55,837 nucleotides of DNA, taken from positions 1 to 55,837 of the forward strand of contig NZ_JAPYRE010000010.1 in assembly GCF_029936995.1 (NCBI RefSeq), written 5' to 3'. Positions 17,004-25,800 of the stretch are shown in pieces. The DNA comes from Henriciella sp. (lineage in GTDB: Bacteria; Pseudomonadota; Alphaproteobacteria; Caulobacterales; Hyphomonadaceae). Both the position numbers and the translations under genes were made by a program. The notes beneath the pieces are model-generated. The model was not told the origin of the DNA. It saw nothing but the letters and a program-made list of their open reading frames with translations, and did no database searches. Positions within the stretch are counted from its first letter, which is position 1, and every line of letters begins with the position of its first letter.

Positions 17004-17615
17004 CTAGATGCCTTGTGCCAGATGCTGCCAGACGATCAGCGCCCCGATAATGATCAGCACGGCGCCGCCGGTGGCCTCAGCATAGTGGCCCATCCAGCTG
17101 CCAGCCTTGCGTCCGATCAATACGCCGAATGTCGCCATGGCCGTTGTGATGATGCCGATGACGATCACGGCGGCAACAATGTTTACATCCATGACTGCGA
17201 GGCTGACCCCGACAACGCTGGCATCGATACTGGTTGCTGTTGCCGCAAGGGCGAGCCGGATCCAGCGTGTGCGTCCGGCATCACCTGGGGCGGTTTCTAT
17301 GGCGGTCACGGCGTTGGCAGCGGTTTCATCCGCGCTGTCACCACGGAAGGCCTCGAAGATCATGTGAAAGCCGACGCCAAACAGAAGCCCGAAGGCAATC
17401 CAGTGGTCGATCGGTTGCATCCATGCGGCGAGTACCAGGCCCACCATGTAGCCGATGACGGGCATTCCAGCTTCCATCGCGCCGAAGACAGCACCAATTC
17501 TCAGGGCGTCCAGGAAACGTCCGCTTCCGCTGCCTGCGCCCTTGCCGAGGGCGGCAGCGAACGCATCGACAGAAAGGCTGAAGCCAAGCGCTATCAAGGT
17601 CAGGAAACCGCTCAT
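17004..17615 (-). CDS. mntP: Manganese efflux pump MntP
   Basis: A 203-aa, six-helix membrane protein of the MntP family. Two repeats of three helices each carry the metal-site pattern: LGFSLSVDAFAAALGKG in helix 1 and ATATSIDASVVGVSLA in helix 4. Acidic residues there and in the EAGMPVIGY segment match the known transport path. It exports Mn2+. It is inserted between rbfA and truB on the same strand. The 115 bases upstream show no yybP-ykoY (manganese) riboswitch that I can recognise. Confidence 0.93.
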   Translation of the reverse strand: MSGFLTLIALGFSLSVDAFAAALGKGAGSGSGRFLDALRIGAVFGAMEAGMPVIGYMVGLVLAAWMQPIDHWIAFGLLFGVGFHMIFEAFRGDSADETAANAVTAIETAPGDAGRTRWIRLALAATATSIDASVVGVSLAVMDVNIVAAVIVIGIITTAMATFGVLIGRKAGSWMGHYAEATGGAVLIIIGALIVWQHLAQGI

Positions 17616-17730
17616 GCCGGCAGGTTTAGGCGGGCAATGGTGGCGGGCGCAAGTGGGCCATCGTTTCTTTACAGGAAGATGTGGTTAACGTGACCAGCCT
17701 GCACACGTCAGGAGAGTCGATGACTATTGC

Positions 17731-18144
17731 CTAGTCGTCCAGGTCACGTTTGACTTCGGGACTGTTGAAGATCGCATCCATGTGGCTTGCTTCGTCATAG
17801 GAGTGATCTGCAATGAAGTTCAGTCGCGGCGTGAACTTCATGTCAATACGCTGGCCGAGCTTGATACGAACGAAGGAAGAAGCGCGGTTGAGCGCCTTGG
17901 CCAGTCGGTCCTGCTCGTTCGGGTCGGTTTCGCCGAGCGGGGAACAGAAGACATTGGCATGTTTCAGGTCGGGGGAGGTGCGAACCTCGCCTATCGTGAT
18001 GTTCGCGCCATTGAGGTCCGGATCGCGGAACTCCTCACGCATCATAATGTCAGTCAGGGCATGCCGGATCAGCTCACCAGCGCGAAGCTGGCGCTGGGAA
18101 GGCTCAAGCGCGGCCGGGTCTTGTCTCTTCCTGTTGCGTGCCAT
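17731..18144 (-). CDS. rbfA: 30S ribosome-binding factor A
   Basis: A 137-aa RbfA with a type-II KH fold. SQRQLRAGELIRHALTDI at the N-terminus, DVFCSPLG-like NVFCSPLG, and the C-terminal LGQRIDMKFTPRLNFIADHS are characteristic. It assists 16S rRNA 5'-end maturation and cold adaptation. ATG 18144 follows GAAGGA. Its first 41 bases overlap the end of the upstream membrane-protein gene in another frame, indicating translational coupling. Confidence 0.96.
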   Translation of the reverse strand: MARNRKRQDPAALEPSQRQLRAGELIRHALTDIMMREEFRDPDLNGANITIGEVRTSPDLKHANVFCSPLGETDPNEQDRLAKALNRASSFVRIKLGQRIDMKFTPRLNFIADHSYDEASHMDAIFNSPEVKRDLDD

Positions 18145-18709
18145 GGGATAATCCTTCCATCAGCCGGCTCCTGAAGGCCTTTGCCGTAGCCTTGTTGCCT
18201 GTAAACCACTTGTTCGGCACGATTACCGGGTCGGCACCATAAAAGGTGATAAGCGTATAGCCACGGCGCAATCGCACATCTTTCACCCCAGGCCATGTAA
18301 TGCGGGTTTCCACCGCACCTCTTTGGATGTGCAGACCTTGTGGGGTCAGGTCAATCTTTGTTTCAGTATCGATCTCACCTGCGCGCCCTGCCTGATGACG
18401 ATAGGCCCATCTAACAAAGATCAAATACCAGACGATGCCGGCCATCGCAGCCATCATCGTCGAGATAAGCCAGATCCAGTATGCCGAGAAGGGTGCCTGA
18501 TCCAGCATATGGCGGGAGACCAGAGCCATGCTGGCCGAGATAGCCGGCGCTGTTACACCTGCATAATAGAGCGAGGTCGGCCCGATATTGGAAGAGCGAG
18601 TCTCGTTAACCAGGCGCTTCATGTCCTTGTCGCGCAACTGGCCAGAGATGTGTAATGCAGAGGGGCTCTGTTCCATGGGACTACGAACGGCTTTCGCAAG
18701 AGATGTCAC
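18104..18709 (-). CDS. YcxB-like two-helix membrane protein
   Basis: A 201-aa (from GTG 18709) or 190-aa (from ATG 18676) protein. Two hydrophobic segments in the N-terminal half (SLYYAGVTAPAISASMALV and WIWLISTMMAAMAGIVWYLI) are followed by a cytosolic beta-rich part, KIDLTPQGLHIQRGAVETRI and WPGVKDVRLRRGYTLITFY. That plan is seen in YcxB/PH-like membrane proteins. No function is assigned. It lies between the infB terminator and rbfA, overlaps rbfA by 41 bases, and so may carry the promoter for rbfA. Confidence 0.68.
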   Translation of the reverse strand: MTSLAKAVRSPMEQSPSALHISGQLRDKDMKRLVNETRSSNIGPTSLYYAGVTAPAISASMALVSRHMLDQAPFSAYWIWLISTMMAAMAGIVWYLIFVRWAYRHQAGRAGEIDTETKIDLTPQGLHIQRGAVETRITWPGVKDVRLRRGYTLITFYGADPVIVPNKWFTGNKATAKAFRSRLMEGLSHGTQQEETRPGRA

Positions 18710-18747
18710 AAGGCCGAAGTTGCCATGTGAAGTTTAACCGGAAATGG

Positions 18748-18773
18748 AAAAAGCCGGGAGATTTCCCGGCTTT
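18748..18773 (-). terminator. Rho-independent terminator after infB
   Basis: AAGCCGGGA (18751-18759) / TCCCGGCTT (18764-18772) is a perfect 9-bp stem with a GATT loop, followed on the minus strand by TTTTTCC. It divides the nusA-infB unit from the rbfA unit. Confidence 0.9.
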
Positions 18774-18803
18774 CACCACGGCTTCAGTCAATGCGTCGAT
18801 CTG

Positions 18804-21362
18804 TTAGTCCAGCTTGCGCTCGACCATCTCGACTTCAAAGCACTCAATCTTGTCACCTTCGCGGATGTCTTCATATTTCTCGAAAGCCATACCGCATTCC
18901 ATGCCGGAGGTGACTTCCTGGACTTCGTCCTTGAAGCGCTTCAGCGTTTTCAGCTTGCCTTCGTGGATAACGACATCATCCCGCAGCAGGCGGACGCCAC
19001 AGCCACGCTTGACGGTGCCTTCCGACACCTTACAGCCTGCAACCTTGCCAACACGGGTGATGTTGAAGACTTCGAGGATGTCGGCATAGCCGATGAAGGT
19101 CTCGCGTTTCTCCGGGGCAAGCATGCCTGAGAGCGTATCCTTCACATCATCGATAAGATTGTAGATCACCGAATAGTACCGGATCTCTACCCCTTCTTTT
19201 TCCGCAAGCTCCCGTGCCTGCTTGTTTGCCCGCACATTGAAGGCAAACACAGGTGCATTCGAAGATTTGGCCAGAAGGATGTCGCTTTCGGATATACCGC
19301 CAGCGGCACCATAAATGACATTGGCGCGAACTTCGTCATTCGACAGTTGTTCGACAGATTGGGTAATCGCCTCAACAGAGCCTTGTACGTCCGCTTTCAC
19401 CACCAGCGGCAGATCGGAGACGTCCTTGTCGTCCTTCATCGAGTTCATCAGGGACTCGAGGGAGGCGCGTGCGGAGGCGACACCGGATTTCTGACGCTCA
19501 GCGCGGCTGCGATACTCGGTGATTTCGCGCGCGCGCGCTTCGCTGTCGACAACATTGAACATGTCGCCCGGTTCCGGTGCACCGCTGAGCCCCAGGACCT
19601 CGGCGGGGATCGCCGGACCGGCTTCCTTCAGCTGTTGGCCACGCTCGTTGATAAGCGCCCGGACCTTGCCCCACTGTTTTCCCGCAACCACGATCTGGCC
19701 ACGCTTCAGCGTGCCGCGATTGACGAGAACAGTCGCGACAGGGCCGCGGCCCTTGTCTAGCTGGGCTTCTACGACGATGCCGTCGGCATCCCGGTTCGGG
19801 TTGGCCTTGAGTTCAAGCAGCTCTGCCTGGAGCGTTACGGCTTCGGCGAGTTCTTCCAGACCAGTCCGTTCGGTCGCAGAGACACTCACGGCCTGCACAT
19901 CACCGCCCATAGCTTCAACCTGGATGTCGTGCTGAAGCAGCTCCGTCAGGACGTTCTCCGGCTTGGCGTCCGGCTTGTCACACTTGTTGACGGCAATGAT
20001 GATCGGGACTTCTGCCGCCTTGGCGTGTTTGATGGCCTCGATCGTCTGCGGCATGACGCCATCATCTGCTGCGACTACCAGAATGACGATGTCCGTGACA
20101 TCGGCGCCGCGGGCCCGCATCGCGGAGAATGCGGCGTGGCCCGGCGTATCCAGGAAGGTGATCCGGTCGCCGGATTCCAGCTGAACCTGATAGGCACCGA
20201 TGTGCTGGGTAATGCCACCGGCTTCCCCGGCAACAACGTCCGTAGAACGAAGGGCGTCGAGAAGTGAGGTCTTGCCGTGGTCGACGTGGCCCATCACCGT
20301 CACAATCGGAGCGCGGGACTCCAGATCCTTCGGATCGTCCTCGTCACCTTCAAGACCGATTTCGACGTCGGATTCGGCAACACGCTTGACCGTGTGGCCA
20401 AACTCCTCGGCGATAAGTTCGGCCGTGTCGGCATCGATGATGTCGTTGGCACGCATCATCTCGCCTTGGCGCATCATGTATTTCACGACGTCGGCAACGC
20501 GCTCATTCATGCGCTGGGAAAGATCCTGCAGCGTGATGGATTCCGGCAGTGTAACTTCGCGGGAAACCTTTTCGCCTGCTTCGTCGCCGGACTGGCGGCG
20601 TTCGCGTTCGCGTTCACGTGCCCGTTTGACCGAAGCAAGGGAACGCTGGCGCTCACCATCGTCACCGAGCGCGCTGGCGATCGTCAGCTTACCCTTGCGG
20701 CGTTTGCCGCCGCCTTTGCCCTTGGAAGATCCGCCATCGCTGAAGTCACGGTCATTATTGCCGCCTTTGCGGGATTTCTTTCCGCGGTTCTGTGATGGTT
20801 CCGGAATTGGCATGTCAGGCGCAGGTGCGCCCGCTGGAGCGGCGCTGCGGTCCTGGCGAGACTGCTCCTTTTTCTTCTTGGCTTCAGCTTCCTCGCGCGC
20901 CTTGCGCTCTTCTTCCTCAGCCTTACGCCGGGCTTCAGCTTCCTCGCGTTCTTTGTCTTCCTGGACTTTGCGCTCTTGCTCGGAAAGCAGGCGCTCGCGA
21001 GCAGCTTCCTGACGCTTCTTTTCGGCCTCGCGCTGCTGTTCGGCTTCACGGCGTTGCAGCAGCACTTTCTGGCGCGCAACCAGTTCTTCTTCCGTGATCC
21101 CCAGCTTTTTCGCGGCCTCGGCAAGCTTGGACTGCTTGTTGCCGCCAGACGCAGGCGCAGATCCTCCGCCAGCAGGAGCTTTGCCGCCACTGCCCTGACC
21201 AGCCCCGCCAGGTCCAACGACGCGGCGTTTCTTGGTCTGTACGATGACCTGTTTGGACCGGCCGTGACTAAAGCTCTGCTTGACCGTACCGCTTGATCCG
21301 CGGGACACCGTCAGGGGCTTGCGTCCGCCAGTATTGTTGCCTTTGTCTTTCGTATCGCTCAT
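18804..21362 (-). CDS. infB: Translation initiation factor IF-2
   Basis: An 852-aa IF-2. A basic N-terminus is followed by a long Glu/Lys/Arg-rich coiled-coil region (about 95-200), an IF2_N helix, and the GTPase domain with GHVDHGKTS (G1), DTPGHAAF (G3) and NKCDKPDA (G4). Domains that bind initiator tRNA follow. The usual NKxD residue is Cys here rather than Ile, a mild variant. It places fMet-tRNA on the 30S subunit. The gene is 57 bases downstream of ylxR. Confidence 0.98.
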   Translation of the reverse strand: MSDTKDKGNNTGGRKPLTVSRGSSGTVKQSFSHGRSKQVIVQTKKRRVVGPGGAGQGSGGKAPAGGGSAPASGGNKQSKLAEAAKKLGITEEELVARQKVLLQRREAEQQREAEKKRQEAARERLLSEQERKVQEDKEREEAEARRKAEEEERKAREEAEAKKKKEQSRQDRSAAPAGAPAPDMPIPEPSQNRGKKSRKGGNNDRDFSDGGSSKGKGGGKRRKGKLTIASALGDDGERQRSLASVKRARERERERRQSGDEAGEKVSREVTLPESITLQDLSQRMNERVADVVKYMMRQGEMMRANDIIDADTAELIAEEFGHTVKRVAESDVEIGLEGDEDDPKDLESRAPIVTVMGHVDHGKTSLLDALRSTDVVAGEAGGITQHIGAYQVQLESGDRITFLDTPGHAAFSAMRARGADVTDIVILVVAADDGVMPQTIEAIKHAKAAEVPIIIAVNKCDKPDAKPENVLTELLQHDIQVEAMGGDVQAVSVSATERTGLEELAEAVTLQAELLELKANPNRDADGIVVEAQLDKGRGPVATVLVNRGTLKRGQIVVAGKQWGKVRALINERGQQLKEAGPAIPAEVLGLSGAPEPGDMFNVVDSEARAREITEYRSRAERQKSGVASARASLESLMNSMKDDKDVSDLPLVVKADVQGSVEAITQSVEQLSNDEVRANVIYGAAGGISESDILLAKSSNAPVFAFNVRANKQARELAEKEGVEIRYYSVIYNLIDDVKDTLSGMLAPEKRETFIGYADILEVFNITRVGKVAGCKVSEGTVKRGCGVRLLRDDVVIHEGKLKTLKRFKDEVQEVTSGMECGMAFEKYEDIREGDKIECFEVEMVERKLD

Positions 21363-21419
21363 GCGACTCCGTATACCTGCGTTTTATCCGGCCGGGCCAT
21401 TCCCTGCCGTTGTGTCTGT

Positions 21420-22091
21420 TTACCGTTTCCGACCGGAGAACCAGTCTCGTTCCGGTGCTGTCCTGAAACCCGTAAGCCGTTGATAGGCTCTTCCAAACGA
21501 GTCCGACAGCGCGCCTTCCTGAAGCAGGGCATGTATCACATGCGCCCTGCCAAAGGCCATGCCCAATTCAGCAGACGTAAGGGCGCCTGCCGTATTGGGC
21601 ATGTCATACATCGCCTTTGCGAGAAAATGAACCTTGTTCCGTCCATCCTCGCTGCCATCGCTTGCTTCAATCAGATAGCCAGGCGGTTGTTTCCTTAGAT
21701 AGTCACGAACCTGGTCGAATCCAATGATAGCTGCACCTGCCTTGCGCGCCATGCCAAGATGGCCAATGCAACGCTGAACAAGCTGGGCTTCGACAACCCC
21801 CGCCAGATCGTCTGCCGGAACAGTTTTTGTCTTGAAAGCCCTGGAAAAAATATTCCGGCTCGCAGCTTCGTCGACACTCGCACGATCCGCCTTGACCCAC
21901 GCTCCGCGTCCAGGAAGCTTTCCTGCGACATCGGGAACCGCCACACCATCAGGCGAGCGGACAAAGCGGATCAGCCTGTCCTGTGGCAGGCTTTCACGTG
22001 AGACAGCGCACTGGCGGCACGGTGTGCCGCCAGTACCTGATTCAGCGGACGCCTTCAGGCGCCTTGCGGGCTCATTCCTTTGGCTCGGCAT
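21420..22091 (-). CDS. YlxR (DUF448) plus L7Ae-like RNA-binding protein
   Basis: A 223-aa two-domain protein. The YlxR half has TPCRQCAVSRESLPQDRLIRFVR and GKLPGRGAWV. The C-terminal half (QRCIGHLGMARKAGAAIIGFDQV) resembles L7Ae/L30e RNA-binding proteins. The nusA-ylxR-infB order is standard. ATG 22091 lies within the end of nusA, overlapping it by 20 bases in another frame, which suggests coupled translation. Longer in-frame starts up to 22154 lie entirely inside nusA. YlxR has been linked to RNase P and to gene regulation in other bacteria. Confidence 0.9.
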   Translation of the reverse strand: MPSQRNEPARRLKASAESGTGGTPCRQCAVSRESLPQDRLIRFVRSPDGVAVPDVAGKLPGRGAWVKADRASVDEAASRNIFSRAFKTKTVPADDLAGVVEAQLVQRCIGHLGMARKAGAAIIGFDQVRDYLRKQPPGYLIEASDGSEDGRNKVHFLAKAMYDMPNTAGALTSAELGMAFGRAHVIHALLQEGALSDSFGRAYQRLTGFRTAPERDWFSGRKR

Positions 22092-23874
22092 CGTCGCCGT
22101 CCTCTGGGCCTGCTTCGTCGCCCGTAGCCGTTTCTTCGGCAGCCAGCGCATCAAGATCGAAGATCAGGTCATCTTCGGCTATTTCACCGCTTTCCTCGCT
22201 GGACTTGCCGATTTCACCAAGAGCAGCAAGCGCCCGGTCTTCCTCGGAAAGGTTGGATTCTTCACCAGCAGCCTGTGCGGCCATTTCGGCCTGAAGCGTT
22301 TCGAGTGCTTCCGGCTCGATCCAGCCGGCTGCGACACGCGCACGCATGATGAAGAGCTGGGCGTCATCCTTGCGCATGTCGCCTTTCTTGAGAATGCCGT
22401 CCTGGAAGACCGGTTTGCCGTCCGGACCGGGCTCTCGCCAGCCAGTGATGTCGTCAGGCACGAGACCGGCAACATCTTCGACCGAGGTGATGTCGTTCTC
22501 ACCGAACTTCACGGCAAAGCCGACTGTCATGCCTTCAAGATTCATCATCTCGTCACTGACGCCCAGCTCCTTGCGCTTGGCGTCCTGCTCTGCGGCAAGA
22601 TTGTCGAGATACTCGCGGGCACGTTCCTGAATCTCGTTGGCAACATCCAGATCGAAGCCTTCGATGGAGATGAAGTCTTCCGGCGAGACATAGGCGATTT
22701 CTTCGACACTCTCGAAACCTTCAGAGGCCAGAAGCTGGGCCAGTGTCTCATCGGCATCGAGGGCTTGCATGAAGAGTTCCGTGCGAGCCTGGAAGTCCTT
22801 CTGGTAACGCTCGGAGTCGGCCGTTTCGGTAACCAGGTCGATCTGCCATCCCGTCAGCTGCGAAGCGAGACGGACATTCTGGCCGCGCCGGCCAATGGCC
22901 AGCGGGAACTGGTCGTCTGCGACGACGACTTCGACACGCCTCTCATCCTCATCAAGGACAACTTTCGAGACTTCTGCCGGCTGCAGCGCGTTCACGATAA
23001 ACGTGGCTGCATCGTAATTCCATGGAATGATGTCGATTTTCTCGCCTGAAAGCTCACCGACAACAGCCTGGACGCGTGCGCCACGCATACCGACACAGGC
23101 GCCGACCGGGTCGATCGAGCTGTCATTGGAGATAACACCAATCTTGGCGCGCGACCCGGGGTCACGCGAACAGGCACGAATCTCGATGACGCCATCATAA
23201 ACTTCCGGAACTTCCTGAGCGAACAGCTTGACCATGAAGTCAGGATGGCCGCGCGACAGGAAGATCTGTGGGCCCTTGGTTTCGCGGGAAACCTTGTAGA
23301 GATAGGCGCGCACGCGGTCATTCGGCTGGAAGTTCTCGCGTGGGATGCCGTCATTGCGGCGAATAATGCCTTCGGCGCGGCCAAGATCCACGATGACGTG
23401 GCCATACTCGACGCGTTTTACGATGCCATTGATGATCTCGCCAACACGGTCCTTGTACTCATCGTACTGGCGCTCACGCTCGGCATCACGCACCTTCTGC
23501 ATGATGACCTGTTTGGCCGTCTGGGCCGCAACACGGCCAAAATCGAATGGCGGCAGTTCTTCCTTGATCTCGGAGCCGATCTCATAGGCATCGTCCAGCT
23601 TCTTTGCATCGCTGAGTGAGACCTGCTGGGCAGGATCTTCGATGTCCTCGTCGGCGACGACAGTCTGGACGCGCCACAGTGTCTGCTCGCCAGTGTCGGC
23701 ATCGATCAGGGCACGGATATCGTGTTCCTGACCGTAGCGCGACTTCGCGGCCTTCTCGATGGCTTCCTGCATCGCCTCGATGACGATGGTCCGGTCAATC
23801 GCCTTCTCCTCTGCGACCGCCTTGGCGATCTGCAGGATTTCCAGCCGGTTGGCTGATACGCCGACTGCGCTCAT
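22072..23874 (-). CDS. nusA: Transcription termination/antitermination protein NusA
   Basis: A 600-aa NusA: N-terminal RNA polymerase-binding domain (1-130), an S1 domain (about 135-200), two KH domains ([17 protein letters not shown] and [19 protein letters not shown]), then helix-hairpin-helix repeats ([30 protein letters not shown]) and an acidic tail of about 80 residues. It modulates pausing, termination and antitermination. Its ATG overlaps the rimP stop (ATGA). It is the hub of the cspA-linked translation operon discussed in the findings. Confidence 0.98.
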   Translation of the reverse strand: MSAVGVSANRLEILQIAKAVAEEKAIDRTIVIEAMQEAIEKAAKSRYGQEHDIRALIDADTGEQTLWRVQTVVADEDIEDPAQQVSLSDAKKLDDAYEIGSEIKEELPPFDFGRVAAQTAKQVIMQKVRDAERERQYDEYKDRVGEIINGIVKRVEYGHVIVDLGRAEGIIRRNDGIPRENFQPNDRVRAYLYKVSRETKGPQIFLSRGHPDFMVKLFAQEVPEVYDGVIEIRACSRDPGSRAKIGVISNDSSIDPVGACVGMRGARVQAVVGELSGEKIDIIPWNYDAATFIVNALQPAEVSKVVLDEDERRVEVVVADDQFPLAIGRRGQNVRLASQLTGWQIDLVTETADSERYQKDFQARTELFMQALDADETLAQLLASEGFESVEEIAYVSPEDFISIEGFDLDVANEIQERAREYLDNLAAEQDAKRKELGVSDEMMNLEGMTVGFAVKFGENDITSVEDVAGLVPDDITGWREPGPDGKPVFQDGILKKGDMRKDDAQLFIMRARVAAGWIEPEALETLQAEMAAQAAGEESNLSEEDRALAALGEIGKSSEESGEIAEDDLIFDLDALAAEETATGDEAGPEDGDDAEPKE

Positions 23875-24479
23875 CTCATTGCTCCACTGTCTTCGTCGTT
23901 ATTGTTTTCATTCTCGTTATCTCCGGAATCATCAATGTCGAGGCCGGAGAAATTCTCGTCGTCAGGCTGGGGTGGCAGACCGCCTGCAGCCTTTGCCGCC
24001 TCGATCAGTTCGTCGGTAAGCACAAGGCTGGCCTTCGACATCTCGTGAACCTGGGCGACAAGTTCGCTTTCATCATCGAGCTCTATCGCCACGCCATTTT
24101 CGTCTTCCCGTTGTATCACACCCTGGAAGCGGCGTCGGCCCTCGATTGGCATGGCGAGCTCTACCTTGGCCAGGTGGCCGGTCCAGCGGCCGAAATCGCC
24201 GGGTCGTGTAAGCGGGCGGTCAATGCCCGGCGTCGAGACTTCAAGGCGATAGGGGTCAGAGACCGGATCAGCGGCTTCGAGTGCCGGCGAGATTGCGTGC
24301 GAAAGCTCCGCGCAATCCTCGACATTCGTTGGGGCGCCGCCGGCTTTTTCTGCCATGATCTGCAATGTTGGGCGCTTGCCGCCCATCAGGCGCACACGAA
24401 CAACCTCCATGCCGAGCCCTTCAGCAAGCGGCTCGATCAGGGAGAGAATGGTTTTTTCCTGCTGCGTCAGCGCGATCAC
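23871..24479 (-). CDS. rimP: Ribosome maturation factor RimP
   Basis: A 202-aa RimP if begun at GTG 24479 (VIALTQQEKTILSLIEPLAEGLG). LRLMGGKRPTLQIMAEK-like RVRLMGGKRPTLQIMAE, DCAELSHAISPALEA and YRLEVSTPGIDRPL are the family core, followed by an Asp/Asn/Glu-rich tail. It assists 30S maturation. An in-frame GTG at 24554 would place a terminator hairpin inside the coding region, so I prefer 24479, which has CGGAG about ten bases upstream. The stop overlaps the nusA start. Confidence 0.9.
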   Translation of the reverse strand: MIALTQQEKTILSLIEPLAEGLGMEVVRVRLMGGKRPTLQIMAEKAGGAPTNVEDCAELSHAISPALEAADPVSDPYRLEVSTPGIDRPLTRPGDFGRWTGHLAKVELAMPIEGRRRFQGVIQREDENGVAIELDDESELVAQVHEMSKASLVLTDELIEAAKAAGGLPPQPDDENFSGLDIDDSGDNENENNNDEDSGAMR

Positions 24480-24497
24480 GGGAAATTGTCTCCGGAC

Positions 24498-24533
24498 AAA
24501 AGAAAGCGGCGGACCCGTTTCCGGACCCGCCGC
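24498..24533 (-). terminator. Intrinsic terminator between cspA and rimP
   Basis: On the minus strand GCGGCGGGTCC / GGGTCCGCCGC forms an 11-bp stem with two G-U pairs and loop GGAAAC, followed by TTTCTTTT. It lies 50 bases after the cspA stop and just before rimP. A smaller hairpin CCTGAAA/TTTCAGG sits at 24554-24572. Confidence 0.75.
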
Positions 24534-24582
24534 CGATATTTTTCGACTTGGCACCTGAAATAGTCTTTTCAGGCGATTTTGT

Positions 24583-24792
24583 CTAGAGAAGTTTCAGGTC
24601 CACCGCGGAGGTCTTGTTGCGGCGCTCGTCCGTATAGAGCTCGTAGGAAACAGGGGCGTCCTCAGCGAGGGTGCGCATGCCCGATTTCTCAACGGCCGAG
24701 ATGTGGACGAACACATCAGAACCACCGGCGTCCGGCTTGATGAAGCCATAGCCTTTTTGGTCGTTGAACCACTTAACTTTTCCGGTTGCCAT
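24583..24792 (-). CDS. cspA: Cold-shock domain protein CspA family
   Basis: A 69-aa single cold-shock domain: GKVKWFNDQKGYGFI carries RNP1 (KGYGFI) and DVFVHIS is RNP2. It binds single-stranded RNA/DNA and in E. coli acts as an RNA chaperone and antiterminator. The open frame runs 39 codons further upstream, but that part has no similarity and GGAG precedes ATG 24792. It lies directly upstream of rimP-nusA on the same strand. Confidence 0.95.
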   Translation of the reverse strand: MATGKVKWFNDQKGYGFIKPDAGGSDVFVHISAVEKSGMRTLAEDAPVSYELYTDERRNKTSAVDLKLL

Positions 24793-24967
24793 AATGGCTA
24801 CTCCAGTCTTCTCCCCGTGCCGGACCCGCACCGTGCGGACGGTCACGAAGGGTCTCGAAATAACGGGGGAAGTGAAGTCAGGGCCGTCGGTCCGACGGGG
24901 TCTTGGCATTCAGACCGACCGCAATATTCGATTTTCACAGTATGCCTGAAGCAAAAGACCTGTGCAA
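24793..24967 (-). promoter_or_regulatory. cspA promoter and long structured 5' leader
   Basis: TTGCAC and CATACT (24962-24967 and 24939-24944 on the minus strand) are 17 bases apart, a fair sigma-70-type match. This predicts a leader of about 140 nt. The leader holds CCGTCGG-A-CCGACGG (24884-24898) and CCGCAC-G-GTGCGG (24826-24838), two strong hairpins. Long structured leaders are typical of cold-shock mRNAs. Confidence 0.5.
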
Positions 24968-25017
24968 TCACGATTACATGACAGCTGCCTTTAAGTTTCG
25001 TTATGAGGCCATCAGGA

Positions 25018-25728
25018 TTAATTCGTGCGGAGCCGGAACTCGTAAAAAACCGGCTTTACATCGCCGAGATTCTTGGTCTCGTAGCGTGTGCGATAGTGGT
25101 CTTCGGGTGGTGTACGCCAATCATCAGCCCGGCACGCCAGCCAGTCGAAGCGGTCATCGGCCAGAAACTTCTCCAGTGCCTCGTCGGCGTAGGACCGGAC
25201 ATCCGTGGCAAACCGCAAACGGGCACTCGGCTTCATTACACGGCAGACAGCATCCAGAAATTCCGGCTGGACGATACGGCGCTTGTGGTGCTTTTTCTTG
25301 GGCCAAGGGTCCGGAAACAGGATGAAAATCCGGTCCAGACAGGCGTCTGGCAAGCGATCAATCAGCAGTCTGGCATCTTCATTCCAGAGGCGCACATTGG
25401 TTAGACCACCTTCTTCAATCCCTGACACACATTTGGCGAGACCTTCTATAAAAACCTCGCTGGCAAGAATGCCTGTCTGTGGGTTGGCTGCTGCCTGTGA
25501 AATGACGTGCTCGCCACCCCCGAAGCCGATCTCGAGCCAGAATGTCTCTATGCCGGATGCAAACAGGGTGTCGACCTGCGTGATCTGCCTGGCTTCATCC
25601 GGAATGGCCAGTTCGGGCATACGCTCTTCGAGCAGGCGTTGCTGGCGTGGAGAAAGCGGACGACCGCCCGTCCGCCCAAAGGTGCGGATCGCAGGTGTTT
25701 CAGCTGAGTTTCGGGGGCCGTCAGACAT
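25018..25728 (-). CDS. trmB: tRNA (guanine-N7-)-methyltransferase TrmB
   Basis: A 236-aa SAM-dependent enzyme that makes m7G46 in tRNA. LEIGFGGGEH is motif I, IFILFPDPWPKKKHHKRRIV is the TrmB signature, and TDVRSYADEAL and TRYETKN follow. ATG 25728 begins MSDGPR; an upstream in-frame start at 25776 lies inside the metK terminator, so I discard it. The gene follows metK, which supplies its SAM. Confidence 0.96.
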   Translation of the reverse strand: MSDGPRNSAETPAIRTFGRTGGRPLSPRQQRLLEERMPELAIPDEARQITQVDTLFASGIETFWLEIGFGGGEHVISQAAANPQTGILASEVFIEGLAKCVSGIEEGGLTNVRLWNEDARLLIDRLPDACLDRIFILFPDPWPKKKHHKRRIVQPEFLDAVCRVMKPSARLRFATDVRSYADEALEKFLADDRFDWLACRADDWRTPPEDHYRTRYETKNLGDVKPVFYEFRLRTN

Positions 25729-25740
25729 GGAGGTCTTTTG

Positions 25741-25774
25741 CAAAGAAGAGGCCGGTTGCGCAAGCACCGGCCTC
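25741..25774 (-). terminator. Rho-independent terminator after metK
   Basis: GAGGCCGG / CCGGCCTC (25767-25774 with 25748-25755) is an 8-bp perfect stem with an 11-base loop. The minus-strand tail TTCTTTG is T-rich. It lies between metK and trmB. Confidence 0.75.
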
Positions 25775-25800
25775 ATTCGCTAAGTCATTGTTGCGGCCGT

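Noticed and set aside
17616..17730. Manganese riboswitch before mntP
   Set aside because: No two conserved internal loops of the yybP-ykoY type could be aligned by eye.
21832..23049. A 405-codon plus-strand frame opposite ylxR and nusA
   Set aside because: It is the complement of nusA and ylxR, which are clear. It has no family motif. Long antisense frames are common in GC-rich genomes.
24793..24909. Upstream extension of the cspA frame
   Set aside because: It adds 39 non-conserved residues in the structured leader. The cold-shock domain begins exactly at MATGKVKWF.
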